Shown: in pieces, positions 1-7,432 of the stretch
How the letters are laid out: each line of letters opens with the position of its first letter
Numbering within the stretch: the first letter of the stretch is position 1
Origin: Streptomyces aculeolatus
GTDB taxonomy: Bacteria > Actinomycetota > Actinomycetes > Streptomycetales > Streptomycetaceae
Assembly: GCF_020400605.1 (NCBI RefSeq)
Contig: NZ_JAINRD010000032.1
Span: 1 to 64,000, forward strand
Length of the DNA: 64,000 nucleotides
Direction: 5' to 3'
Position numbers and translations under genes: made by a program
The notes under the pieces: generated by a model
Told to the model about the DNA's origin: nothing
The model's input: only the letters and a program-made list of their open reading frames with translations
Databases searched by the model: none

Positions 1-141
1 GGCGGGGGGCCCGCCCGGGGCGGGGGGGCCCGCGGGGGGGGGGGCCGGGGTGGGGGGGGCGGCCCCCCGCCGCGTGCCAGTTGTCCCGGTCGGCCGCCCG
101 CCCGGGCGGCCCCCGCCGCGGTCGCCGCGGCGCCCGGCGCG
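1..141. other. G/C homopolymer-rich low-complexity stretch
   Basis: The first bases are almost only G and C, with several runs of 7 to 13 identical bases. No reading frame in it looks protein-like. Such sequence is often unreliable at contig ends, and it could also form G-quadruplexes. It lies just past the 3' end of the ketopantoate reductase gene, so it could hold a terminator, but no clean hairpin is separable from the runs. Confidence 0.5.
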
Positions 142-1032
142 TTACGCGCCCGCCCGTGCCCCGATCTCCGCGACCAGCCGCTCCGCCACCGGCACCGCGA
201 TCCCGTGCGCCCCGGCGGCGCGCAGCAGGGCGCCGCCGATCGCGTCGAGTTCGAGGGGCCGGCCGGCCTCCGCGTCGCGGAGCATCGAGGACTTCGTACG
301 GGCCGGGAAGGTGTCGTACATCGTCGCGACCGCCGCCGCGTCCACCCGTGCCCCGCACGCGCTCGCGACCGCGGCCGTCTCCGCCAGCAGCGCCAGCATC
401 TCGTCCCGGTGCTCGGTCCGTACGCCGCCGACGGGCAGGCCGTGGCGGGTGGTGAGCAGGGCCATCGGCGCGAGGAAGGCCATCTTCGTCCACAGGACGC
501 TCGCCTCGTCGTCCCGGACCTGCACCTCGGCGCCGGCGTCGGTCAGTACCCGCGCGACCGCCTCCAGCCGCGCGCGCGGCGCCGTGGCGGAGGCGAGCGA
601 GACCTTGGTGAACGGGCTGCCGTGCTCGATCAGCCCGGGCGCGATCCGGGTGGACTCCACGGTGATCGTGCCGGCGGCGACCTGCTCGGGGCGGTAGCGC
701 TCGCGCAGCGCGGCCATGTGGTCGACGCCGTTGAGCAGCGGCACCACGAGTCCGTCGCCGAGCGCCGCGGGGGGCACCCGTTCCAGGGCGGCGTCGAAGG
801 CCGTGGCCTTCACGGCGACGACGCACAGGTCGACGGGTTCGCGCAGTTCGGTGTCGCCGGCCACGTGGGTGGCGAAGTCGCCGAACTGCTTGCTGTTGAC
901 GGTGATTCCGTCGGCCTGGAGGGCGCCGGCGGTCGCGTCGCCGGCCAGACAGGTCACCCGGTGCCCGGCCCGGGCGAGCAGCCCGGCGAGCAGCCCGCCG
1001 ACCCCGCCGGGACCGAGCACGGCAGCGTTCAT
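142..1032 (-). CDS. panE: 2-dehydropantoate 2-reductase family protein
   Basis: This protein of about 296 residues belongs to the ApbA/PanE family, which reduces ketopantoate to pantoate with NADPH in coenzyme A synthesis. The N-terminal Rossmann glycine motif GPGGVGG is at residues 7-13. NG of the NGVDHM segment and the lysine in LWTKMAFLAPMALL fit the family's substrate-binding and catalytic residues. Start choice: an upstream in-frame ATG would add 16 residues, but the protein starting MNAAVLG puts the beta-strand and glycine loop at the family's normal distance. Actinomycetes carry several paralogues, so the substrate may not be ketopantoate. The gene stands alone, convergent with low-complexity sequence. 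Confidence 0.8.
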   Translation of the reverse strand: MNAAVLGPGGVGGLLAGLLARAGHRVTCLAGDATAGALQADGITVNSKQFGDFATHVAGDTELREPVDLCVVAVKATAFDAALERVPPAALGDGLVVPLLNGVDHMAALRERYRPEQVAAGTITVESTRIAPGLIEHGSPFTKVSLASATAPRARLEAVARVLTDAGAEVQVRDDEASVLWTKMAFLAPMALLTTRHGLPVGGVRTEHRDEMLALLAETAAVASACGARVDAAAVATMYDTFPARTKSSMLRDAEAGRPLELDAIGGALLRAAGAHGIAVPVAERLVAEIGARAGA

Positions 1033-1145
1033 CGGATCCATGCGGAGCAGTAAAGGCCAGTTCACCGAGGACGTCCACACCGCCCGCGGTCACCTCCGCG
1101 GCGCCGCCGCGACGAGCTGGGCGAGGTGGCCGTCGGCGTCGCGCG

Positions 1146-1365
1146 GCGGAGGCGGTCACCCGGCTGGCCGAGGAGGTCGTCCCGCACTTCCCCGCCCTGG
1201 CGGCCCCGGCCCCGCTCGCCCCCGCGTGGTGACCGGCCGCGCGGGGAGAGCGGCCCGGAATCGCCGGGGAGCACGGCGGTCCCGTCGTGCCGTACGACGC
1301 GACACGTCGAGGTGGCCGACCACACGCTGATCATCGCGGAGGTACCGGAGGCTGGGCGACGGGGG
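1146..1365 (+). pseudogene. Remnants of flavin monooxygenase and flavin reductase genes
   Basis: This 340-base gap has no intact gene. One frame from 1146 reads AEAVTRLAEEVVPHFPAL and stops at 1230-1232, resembling the C-terminus of luciferase-like (LLM) flavin monooxygenases. In another frame, around 1303-1350, VEVADHTLIIAEV resembles the core strand of FMN-binding flavin reductases, where an ADHTL..GEV pattern is typical. Both lie on the plus strand, so a two-component flavin monooxygenase pair may have decayed here. The pieces are short and the assignment rests on motif memory only. Confidence 0.3.
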
Positions 1366-1373
1366 GCACCGCC

Positions 1374-1739
1374 TCACCCGACGCCGAAGGGGGGCAGCTC
1401 GACCAGGTCCCGAATGGCTGCCGGCGGGAAGTCCGGCCAGGAGCCGGGCGCTTCCCGGTCGAGATCACGAAGGTGTTTGTCGATGAAGCGCTGGGTGTTG
1501 CGCAGAACTCCGGCGGCGGTGAGGGCGTCGATGCTGCCGTCCCGCAGCGCGTCGGCGAGTTCGTCGAGGTCGAGGACTTCGTAGCGCCGACCGCGCGGGG
1601 GTACGACGATGTCGACGTAGAGGTCGTGGACCAGCAGTTGCCCCGGGGCGGCTTCCTCCACTTGAACCAGGTCGACGTACCAACCGCCTTCGAGCGCGCC
1701 GAGCCGTAGGTGGTTCGATTTGTGGCGCAATGGGTGCAT
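1374..1739 (-). CDS. DUF402 domain protein, N-terminally shortened
   Basis: The 121-residue product carries the C-terminal half of a DUF402 protein: WYVDLVQVEE, then HDLYVDIVVP, then EVLDLDELADAL, followed by a helical tail ending DFPPAAIRDLVELPPFG. DUF402 proteins (FomD/YgaC-like, some acting as nucleoside diphosphatases) are normally around 170-220 residues. The first 60 or more residues, with the usual arginine/tryptophan-rich beta strands, are missing. The frame stays open upstream of the ATG but does not look like the missing domain. It is probably a truncated gene at the edge of the foreign lower-GC block that follows. It is divergent from the ABC permease gene. Confidence 0.55.
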   Translation of the reverse strand: MHPLRHKSNHLRLGALEGGWYVDLVQVEEAAPGQLLVHDLYVDIVVPPRGRRYEVLDLDELADALRDGSIDALTAAGVLRNTQRFIDKHLRDLDREAPGSWPDFPPAAIRDLVELPPFGVG

Positions 1740-1851
1740 TTGCGAGTTCGCTTGATGAGCTTCTGGAGCCCGGATTAGCTTCGCGTTCGCGTCGAGTCCG
1801 AGGAGGAGCCTTGAGTTCGCAGGACGCGAAGCTATGCACCGGAGCTACGCC

Positions 1852-2694
1852 GTGAAGCTTGGAACCCGGCTTCGGGTGAGCAGTGCGACCTGGGCCGTCC
1901 CCGTCTGCCTCGGGTTGATATATCTGTACTTCTTCAAGAGCTTCAAGGAAGACTTCAAGCCGCCCACGGGGCAGCCTGAATATGCGCCGTACGTTGTTTC
2001 GTCCGTACTCTTGTCGTTCTACGCGGTGTCTTACGCTGTCGCCTCGGGGCTTTCCGCATGGGAAGCGGGTCGCCTCAAGCGGGACCAGGTCTGGAAGCTA
2101 TCCCCCGTGCGCTTTCGCTACAGGATTGCGTGGGAGTCACTTCTGCCTGTCGTCGCGGTCGCATGGGTTCTGATTCTTGTGCCTGTGTGCATGGCTCTGG
2201 TGCAAGAAGGAACGGCACCTGACGCAGGATCAATGGTCCTTGTGCTGATGGCGCTGGTGATTTCACTCGCGCACTGTGTGATCGGGTTCTGTATCGGCAC
2301 GATCACCCCACCGCATCTTGCGCCGCCGATTCTTTCTGTCGCCGTCTTCTATGCGGTTTCTGCGGCGTGGTCGTACGAGCCGTTCTGGTTGCGACACCTC
2401 TCGGGGCATTATGCGACGGATCTCTTGTTCGGCGAACTTCCCACCACGTCGTCCGTGGTTGCTCCGGTGGCATTCATCTGGGCAATTGCCGCCGCCGCGG
2501 TTCTGTTTTGCACGCCGACTCGAAACAGGAGGGCTCGACCCTTGCTGTGGACCGCAGCCGTCTCGGTGCTGATCGCGGGCACATACGGATCGTACTCGGC
2601 TGTGCAGGAATGGGGCCACACCCCACCGTTGTCCTGTGGGAATGTGGCGAGCATCTGTGCGGGACAGAAACCGCGTGTGACTACCGGAGAGTGA
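1852..2694 (+). CDS. ABC transporter membrane subunit, probably frameshifted near its 3' end
   Basis: A polytopic membrane protein with about six hydrophobic segments in the first 230 residues. The GTG at 1852 has a GGAG eight bases upstream; an ATG at 1834 is the alternative and lacks a good ribosome site. The C-terminus ends HTPPLSCGNVASICAGQKPRV then TTGE and stop. Actinomycete relatives, as I recall them, continue this motif with C-x-PE and a soluble domain. Here a second frame from 2681 reads LPESEGDRAEEF and runs without a start codon to 2884, directly coupled to the next gene. A two-base loss in the GTGTG repeat near 2675-2679 would explain this. Base composition is visibly less GC-rich than the rest of the window, suggesting transfer. 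Confidence 0.6.
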   Translation: MKLGTRLRVSSATWAVPVCLGLIYLYFFKSFKEDFKPPTGQPEYAPYVVSSVLLSFYAVSYAVASGLSAWEAGRLKRDQVWKLSPVRFRYRIAWESLLPVVAVAWVLILVPVCMALVQEGTAPDAGSMVLVLMALVISLAHCVIGFCIGTITPPHLAPPILSVAVFYAVSAAWSYEPFWLRHLSGHYATDLLFGELPTTSSVVAPVAFIWAIAAAAVLFCTPTRNRRARPLLWTAAVSVLIAGTYGSYSAVQEWGHTPPLSCGNVASICAGQKPRVTTGE

Positions 2695-2884
2695 AGGCGA
2701 CCGCGCAGAGGAGTTCCGGGCCGAGGCCAATCCGGCCGCGCTCAGGGAGGGGGAGAAGATTCTCGGCGAAGTTGAGCAGTACTTGCAGGAGGTGAGGACG
2801 ATGCCGTCGGGTGGCCAGGTCCGATGGTACGAGAACGAGGTGCAGAGGTCCTGCATCGATAGATGGGAAAGACAAGTCCTCTGA
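2681..2884 (+). pseudogene. Start-less continuation of the upstream ABC permease frame
   Basis: The plus-strand frame opening after the stop at 2678-2680 encodes about 67 residues, beginning LPESEGDRAEEFRAEANPAA and ending RSCIDRWERQVL. It is hydrophilic and coding-like, but has no usable ATG or GTG near its beginning. Its TGA at 2882-2884 overlaps the ATG of the next gene (TGATG), the arrangement expected of the real end of an operon gene. I infer it is the displaced C-terminal domain of the permease at 1852. A separate broken small gene is the alternative. Confidence 0.45.
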
Positions 2885-3471
2885 TGCGACTGTGGGTGTC
2901 TGCTCGACGCGCGCACATCTATATGCCCGGCTCGCTTGCCTTGTTCGGGCTCCTCGTATGGGCGCTGCGTGAAGAATACGCCGATCTGCCGTCGTTCCTC
3001 ATGGGAGGCGGGGGCAGCGTGCCGCTTCTCTTCATTGCCCCCATTCCCGTTTGTGCGGCCTTGGCGGCCGCCTTGGATTCGCGAATGGAGTCTGCTGAGT
3101 CGTCCGGGGTGCGCCCGATAGTTTCCTTGGACTTGGGTCTGATCACGCTTACTGTTGCCCTGGCGGCGTCGATCGGCATATTCGTTCACTCCCTCGACCA
3201 CTCGGCCACTGCTCTCGCCGCAGGCCGGAACACCGCCTTCCTTGTCGGACTGATGTTGGTAGCGCGTGTCTTCACGAGGGAAGCCGCCGCGATGGTTCCT
3301 GCAGCCTGGGTCTTGTTGGCTGCGGTGATCGGCTATGGCGACGGGCACCGTCCTCGCGTCTGGGCCGTCATCGCAAGAGATGGCCTGGATCCACCCGCCT
3401 TCGCGATATCCGTGATCACCTTTTGTGTCGGTGCCGCTTTTACGGCCGCTGCTCGACACGGGAAGCTTTAG
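2884..3471 (+). CDS. Second membrane subunit of ABC transporter
   Basis: The 195-residue product has about six predicted membrane segments (around residues 15-30, 45-68, 84-105, 119-135, 138-155 and 170-190) and no soluble domain. Start choice: an in-frame ATG at 2863 exists, but the ATG at 2884 overlaps the upstream stop as TGATG and gives MRLWVSARRAHIYM. This basic amphipathic opening is typical of small ABC-2-type subunits. It sits between another membrane protein and an ATPase, so the three genes probably form one exporter. I do not recognise the substrate. Composition is lower in GC than the surroundings. Confidence 0.65.
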   Translation: MRLWVSARRAHIYMPGSLALFGLLVWALREEYADLPSFLMGGGGSVPLLFIAPIPVCAALAAALDSRMESAESSGVRPIVSLDLGLITLTVALAASIGIFVHSLDHSATALAAGRNTAFLVGLMLVARVFTREAAAMVPAAWVLLAAVIGYGDGHRPRVWAVIARDGLDPPAFAISVITFCVGAAFTAAARHGKL

Positions 3472-3479
3472 GAGGAGTT

Positions 3480-4232
3480 GTGCGGATTGCGGAATGCTCG
3501 TACAGGTACAGAAGATGGTCCTCGTTCGTGCTTGAGGGCATTGATTATGAACTCAATCCTGGAGTGACCGTTCTCCTCGGCCCGAACGGCGCGGGGAAGT
3601 CCACCCTCCTGCGCTTGGCGGCGGGTGTTGCGCAGCCGACGAAGGGCGCGATCGCCCTCGACGGCGTACCGTCCGGGCACCGCTCATACCGGAGAACGGT
3701 TGCTTGGATGCCCCAGAACATCCCCGTCATGGCGGGACTTACGGCCAGAGAGCAGGTCGCCTACGTCGGCTGGTTGAAGGGGATGAGCAAGTCTTCGGCA
3801 TGGGAGTCTGCTTCCGATGCGCTGGCGCGGGTGGAGCTTTCCGCGCAAGAGAATGTGAAGATGAACCGGCTGAGCGGCGGCCAGGTGCGGCGCATCGGCA
3901 TCGCGTCAGCAATGGTCCACGGGGCAAAGGTTCTGCTCCTCGACGAGCCGACTGCCGGCCTGGACCCGACGCAGAGGCGTCAGTTCCGGACTCATCTGAC
4001 TGATCTCCGGCCGGATGTCCGCGTGATGATGTCCACCCACGACGTCACGGACTTGGCGGAGGAGTCGGATCACGTTGCGGTTCTGAGCGCCGGAAGGCTG
4101 CTGTTCGAGGGTCCGACGAGTGCGTTCCTGGCGCACGCTCCGAGTGACGTGGCTCCGGGACGCAGGGCGGAGGCCGCCTACTCGGCGCTCACGGATCAGG
4201 TTTCCGCCACGAGCGAGCCAACGGCCGAGTAG
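3480..4232 (+). CDS. ABC transporter ATP-binding protein
   Basis: This is a 250-residue nucleotide-binding subunit. Walker A GPNGAGKST is at residues 34-42, followed by a Q-loop (WMPQN), the signature LSGGQ, Walker B VLLLDEPTAGLD and the switch STHD. The GTG at 3480 is chosen because AGGAGG lies at 3470-3475, overlapping the stop of the upstream membrane gene, and because VRIAECSYRYRR begins the normal ABC fold. The upstream ATG at 3423 lies inside the previous gene. With the two membrane proteins it forms a three-gene exporter operon, like those used for peptide or antibiotic export or self-protection. The gene ends seven bases before the convergent kinase-like gene. Confidence 0.88.
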   Translation: MRIAECSYRYRRWSSFVLEGIDYELNPGVTVLLGPNGAGKSTLLRLAAGVAQPTKGAIALDGVPSGHRSYRRTVAWMPQNIPVMAGLTAREQVAYVGWLKGMSKSSAWESASDALARVELSAQENVKMNRLSGGQVRRIGIASAMVHGAKVLLLDEPTAGLDPTQRRQFRTHLTDLRPDVRVMMSTHDVTDLAEESDHVAVLSAGRLLFEGPTSAFLAHAPSDVAPGRRAEAAYSALTDQVSATSEPTAE

Positions 4233-4239
4233 GCATGCC

Positions 4240-4818
4240 TCATGCCGTCAGCGGTTCCCGGCCGTCAGCCAGGTGGTGTCGGCGGAGGCGGGTGAAGGCG
4301 GTGGGCGTGGGGCGGTGCGGGAGGAACTCCTTGATCCGCTGCGCGCATTCCCGTGGGCTTGCCGCGCTGGTGTCGCACTCGAAGTCGTAGTCACCGTGGC
4401 TGTGGACCAGGTCGTACTGGTGCGCCGCGAGGCCCGGAGGGCGGTCGCCCCGGGTCAGCTCGCGGCGGGTCAGCTCGTCCAACGGGCAGTGGACTCCGAC
4501 GAACAGCACGTCCTCGGCCGGTAGCAGTGCCAGGCAGTCGAGCAGCCGCCACGGCTCGCTCAGCACATGGTCGACCACGATGTCGTTGCCCGCCTCCGCC
4601 ATGGCCGCGATCGAGCGGTGGAAGCCCATCCTGGTCCGGCGCAGCGCGGCATCGAGTTCCTCCGCCCCGAGTTCGCGCTTGGTGCGCATCGCGTTGAAGC
4701 CGTCGACCGCCATGTGGAAGTAGACGCCGTCGTCAAGGATGCCCAGAAGCTCCTTGGCGATGCTCGACTTCCCCGAGCTGGAGGTGCCGTTGAGGAAGAT
4801 GATCCGACCGGATGCCAT
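4240..4818 (-). CDS. Chloramphenicol phosphotransferase-like P-loop kinase
   Basis: A 192-residue single-domain P-loop protein. GTSSSGKSS at residues 11-19 is the Walker A loop, D39 in MAVDGFNAM matches the catalytic aspartate of Streptomyces chloramphenicol phosphotransferase, and DIVVDHVL and VHCPLDEL..RE..RGDRPPGLAA follow the family pattern (R-x3-RGDR and substrate-lid region). CPT proteins phosphorylate the 3-hydroxyl of chloramphenicol, but most homologues have no known substrate, so a resistance role is not shown. It is monocistronic and convergent with the ABC operon. Confidence 0.75.
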   Translation of the reverse strand: MASGRIIFLNGTSSSGKSSIAKELLGILDDGVYFHMAVDGFNAMRTKRELGAEELDAALRRTRMGFHRSIAAMAEAGNDIVVDHVLSEPWRLLDCLALLPAEDVLFVGVHCPLDELTRRELTRGDRPPGLAAHQYDLVHSHGDYDFECDTSAASPRECAQRIKEFLPHRPTPTAFTRLRRHHLADGREPLTA

Positions 4819-5012
4819 AGCAGCATGATCACACGTGGCGGTGGCCGCAGGTCACCGCGCATGCCTGCCCGCTCGCCCGTCGCGCGAAGCGGCCCGCGAT
4901 CCGCCGCATCAGGCTCTCGAACGACCCCTGCCACCGGGCACGGTCTACGCTGTGACCTGCGGCCACCTGCGTTTTCACAGCGCCCTCACCGCAGCTCGTG
5001 CCTGGAGGACAT

Positions 5013-5417
5013 ATGCAACACGGCGAAGTCTGGTGGGTAGAGTTCGATGAGCGACGGCCGGTCGTGCTGCTGCCGGGAGGCGAGGCGCCCGGGCTCCGGG
5101 CGATGCAGGTCGTCGCTCCGGCGGGCGTCGACATCAGCGGTCTGGGCATCGAAGTGGCCGTGGGCGCCGCGGAAGGACTGCCCTTCGAAGGCGTGCTGCG
5201 GTTCGCGTTCCGGCGTCCAGGCTTCACCCCTTGCACGTGGCTGACCACCGTGTCCCGGGACGACCTGGTCGAGCGGGCAGGCGTGCTGCCCTCCGTGAAG
5301 CTCAGGGAGATCGAGGACGCCCTCCGTGTTGCCGGACAGCCGCAGGAGTGGACCGCGACGGCAGCCGCGAAGCTCAGCGAGGTGAAGGAAGCCGCCCGCC
5401 TCGGTGGACTGGAGTAA
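5013..5417 (+). CDS. PemK/MazF-like toxin, no antitoxin beside it
   Basis: The product starts MQHGEVWWVEFDERRPVVLL, the hallmark first strand and turn of PemK/MazF endoribonucleases (GEVWWV-D..RRPVVLL), and is 134 residues. GGAGGA at about 5004-5009 precedes the chosen ATG; an in-frame GTG or ATG 15 bases upstream is less well placed. Family members cut mRNA at short motifs and are held in check by a small upstream antitoxin. The roughly 190 bases upstream are taken by the promoter of the divergent kinase-like gene and hold no antitoxin ORF. Solitary MazF-like proteins of this length are common in Streptomyces. The second half, with TWLTTVSRDDL, fits the conserved S/T-x-L strand. Confidence 0.7.
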   Translation: MQHGEVWWVEFDERRPVVLLPGGEAPGLRAMQVVAPAGVDISGLGIEVAVGAAEGLPFEGVLRFAFRRPGFTPCTWLTTVSRDDLVERAGVLPSVKLREIEDALRVAGQPQEWTATAAAKLSEVKEAARLGGLE

Positions 5418-5529
5418 GCGGGCAAGGGACGGATGCCGCCGATGGTGTGGGCGATCTCGTCCAGATGATCAACGCTGGCCATCTCCGCGGCGTCCCACAC
5501 CAGCAAGATCACGATCTACGGCTGGAGTA

Positions 5530-5751
5530 CTAGGGGGTGGGGAAGGCACCGGTCTTCACGTTCTTGATGAAGGTGGCCCAGGCGTCGGTCGTGAAGGTGA
5601 GGGCGGGTCCGTCCGGGTCCTTGGAGTCCCGGACGGGCACGATGCCGCCTGCGGCGAAGTCCGGTGCCCACTCGATGCAGTTGCCGCCGTCACCGTTGCT
5701 GTGGCTGGACTTGACCCAACGGGTGAGGGACAGGTCAGGGATGGTGCTCAT
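5530..5751 (-). CDS. DUF397 domain protein
   Basis: The 73-residue protein has the DUF397 core WVKSSHSNGDGGNCIEWAP, then VRDSKDPDGPALTFTTDAWATFIKNVKTG. In streptomycetes these small proteins sit directly downstream of an Scr1-type helix-turn-helix regulator, as here, and overlap it by 17 bases. Such pairs behave like toxin-antitoxin-related or partner-switch regulators of development, although the biochemistry of DUF397 is not settled. It is translated from the same message as the regulator. Confidence 0.88.
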   Translation of the reverse strand: MSTIPDLSLTRWVKSSHSNGDGGNCIEWAPDFAAGGIVPVRDSKDPDGPALTFTTDAWATFIKNVKTGAFPTP

Positions 5752-6580
5752 GGGGAAGCGCCTCCATTGCGGATCGGATCACCGCCGCCGTGTCTCGGGG
5801 TGACAGGGCATAGGCCCTGAGCAGATCGTATGCCCGGCGTCGCTTTCGCGCGCCTTCTGTTGTCTCGATCAAGTGGCCGGTCGTCATGCCCTCTTCGTAG
5901 GCCACCGGTGTGTCGTCGCTGGTGAGCAGGGTCAACGACCCGCCCATCAAGCCATGTTCTCCGTGTGCGAAGGGAAGAACCTGTACGACGTTGTGGGGGG
6001 TGTCCGTGAGCGGGAGCAGCTTCGCGAGTTGGGCGTGCATCACCTCGGGGCCGCCGATCGGGCGCCGGATCACCGCTTCGTCGAGGATCACCGAGAGGTA
6101 GGGCGGGGCCGCCGACTTCAGGATCTGCTGGCGGCTCATGCGTGCCGAGACCTTGTCCTCGATGTCGTCGGCACCCATCTCCGGGTTGGCCACGCGGAAC
6201 ACCGCTCGTGCGTACTCCTCCGTCTGCACCAGGCCGGGAACGACGTGGCCCGAGTACTCCTCGATGCACCGCGCCCTCGCTTCCAACTCCATCCGGCGCT
6301 TGTACTTGTCCGGGTGTACTTCGTGTCGTGCGACGCCGTACAGGCGGCCGAAGTGGCCGTCCGTGCCGAAGCAGGCGTCCAGTTTCTCGCTCAGGTCCGG
6401 TGGCGGGATCGCCTCCGCCGTCTCGATACGCGACAGGTGGGCCCTGCTGTACATCACGACACCGGACAACGCCTCCAGCGACATCCCGGCGTTGTTCCGG
6501 TACCTGCGGACCTCCGATCCGTACAGATCGCGGGCGGAACGGTCCGGATGCAGCTCGCGCGGCTTGGCAGACATGTGCAA
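5735..6580 (-). CDS. Scr1-family XRE regulator with DUF5753 domain
   Basis: A 281-residue protein with a helix-turn-helix around residues 20-75 (EVRRYRNNAGMSLEALSGVVMYSRAHLSRIE) and a C-terminal DUF5753 domain (YSGHVVPGLVQTEEYARAVF through YLSVILDEAVIRRPIG to VLPFAHGEHGLMGGSLTLL). A second Met two residues on may be the true start. DUF5753 regulators pair with DUF397 proteins, and the gene overlaps its DUF397 partner. An inverted repeat GTTAC-N5-GTAAC lies 71-85 bases upstream, a plausible autoregulatory site. A TAGGCT hexamer at 6624-6629 (minus strand) could be its -10 box. Confidence 0.85.
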   Translation of the reverse strand: MHMSAKPRELHPDRSARDLYGSEVRRYRNNAGMSLEALSGVVMYSRAHLSRIETAEAIPPPDLSEKLDACFGTDGHFGRLYGVARHEVHPDKYKRRMELEARARCIEEYSGHVVPGLVQTEEYARAVFRVANPEMGADDIEDKVSARMSRQQILKSAAPPYLSVILDEAVIRRPIGGPEVMHAQLAKLLPLTDTPHNVVQVLPFAHGEHGLMGGSLTLLTSDDTPVAYEEGMTTGHLIETTEGARKRRRAYDLLRAYALSPRDTAAVIRSAMEALPHEHHP

Positions 6581-6650
6581 TCCCCCATGTCCTTCGTCTG
6601 GTCGGGGTCATCGACGTGCCCCGAGCCTAGCGCCGTACGGTCACTGCACA

Positions 6651-6665
6651 GTTACAAGAAGTAAC
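6651..6665. promoter_or_regulatory. Inverted repeat GTTAC-N5-GTAAC between divergent genes
   Basis: Two perfect five-base arms (6651-6655 and 6661-6665) flank AAGAA in the 159-base gap between the Scr1-type regulator and the SnoaL-like gene. It is AT-rich against a very GC-rich background and suits a dimeric HTH protein. Binding by the neighbouring regulator is inference only. Confidence 0.4.
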
Positions 6666-6739
6666 CCTCCCGAGGGCTTGCCAACCTGCCGTCGGATTCC
6701 TGCCAGACAGCGCCCACCCCGGGCGGCAGCCTGGGGCGC

Positions 6740-7183
6740 ATGACGACCGCACAGACCTCAGACGCGGCGGCGGTGCTCCGCGGCATGTACGAAGCCGAAG
6801 CCGTGTACCTGGCAGCCGGCGGCCCCGGTGTAGCCTCCTTCGACACGCTCGCGCCGTACTTCGCGCCGGACGTCGTCCTGCACCAGGCGGAGGCGTTGCC
6901 CTACGGAGGGACGTGGCGCGGGCACGACGGGATGACGGAGTTCTTTCTCGCGATGTCCGCGACCTGGGCGGAGTTCGAGATGCTGGAGCAGCGGTTCCTC
7001 GCCACCGGTGAGACGTCGGTGGTGTTGACGCAGGTACGGGCCCGGGCGCGGGCCACCGGGCGGGAGCTGACCTTTCCGATCCTGCAGACGGTCAGGATCG
7101 AGAACGGCCGGATAGCCGAGGTGCGCCCCTTCTACTGGGACACGGCGGCCATCGCCGCCGCGTGCACTGGCCTTGCGGCGTAG
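6740..7183 (+). CDS. SnoaL-like / NTF2-fold protein
   Basis: The 147-residue protein has the cone-shaped NTF2 fold pattern of the SnoaL-like superfamily: an N-terminal helix (DAAAVLRGMYEAEAVYLAAGGP), a strand-helix region with LAPYFAPDVVLHQAEALPYGGTWRGHDGMTEFF, and the final sheet (FPILQTVRIENGRIAEVRPFYWDTAAI). Members include polyketide cyclases, ketosteroid isomerase-like proteins and dehydratases. Nothing here fixes a substrate, and there is no polyketide gene nearby. It is a single gene divergent from the Scr1-type regulator. Confidence 0.75.
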   Translation: MTTAQTSDAAAVLRGMYEAEAVYLAAGGPGVASFDTLAPYFAPDVVLHQAEALPYGGTWRGHDGMTEFFLAMSATWAEFEMLEQRFLATGETSVVLTQVRARARATGRELTFPILQTVRIENGRIAEVRPFYWDTAAIAAACTGLAA

Positions 7184-7334
7184 GGCCCAGAGCCGGGGCG
7201 GTCGTGTCGGTACGGGGAAAGGGTGACAGGCGTATGGCCGCTAGCGGTGGAGGCCGGGGCGGTGCTGGGTATTCCTGCCGGGACGGCAGTGGTTGAGCCC
7301 ATGGCCCGGTGACTCCTGGCCCTGTCCTGTGCGC

Positions 7335-7364
7335 TTGCCTGCCGTGTCGAGGGCTGGGTAGCTT
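7335..7364 (+). promoter_or_regulatory. Housekeeping-type promoter for lipoprotein gene
   Basis: TTGCCT (7335-7340) and TAGCTT (7359-7364) are separated by 18 bases and fit the Streptomyces HrdB pattern TTGAC-N16-18-TAGNNT. A start site near 7371 would leave a leader of about 60 bases before the ATG at 7433. The rest of the 249-base gap from 7184 shows nothing else. Confidence 0.45.
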
Positions 7365-7432
7365 GTCGGTGACGGAGTGCGCCGAACCGACGTTCGCAGA
7401 TCACTCCGTTTTCACCAGAAATCGGGGGATTC

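Noticed and set aside
2263..3459. A 398-codon minus-strand frame across the ABC membrane genes
   Set aside because: Arg/Gly/His-rich translation with no hydrophobic core; the plus strand encodes coherent membrane proteins and coupled starts.
5418..5529. Short minus-strand segment reading MILLVWDAAEMASVDHLDEIAHTIGG
   Set aside because: Looks protein-like over about 30 residues, but its frame continues only as the shadow of the PemK gene and I cannot match it to a family; possibly a gene remnant, not supportable.
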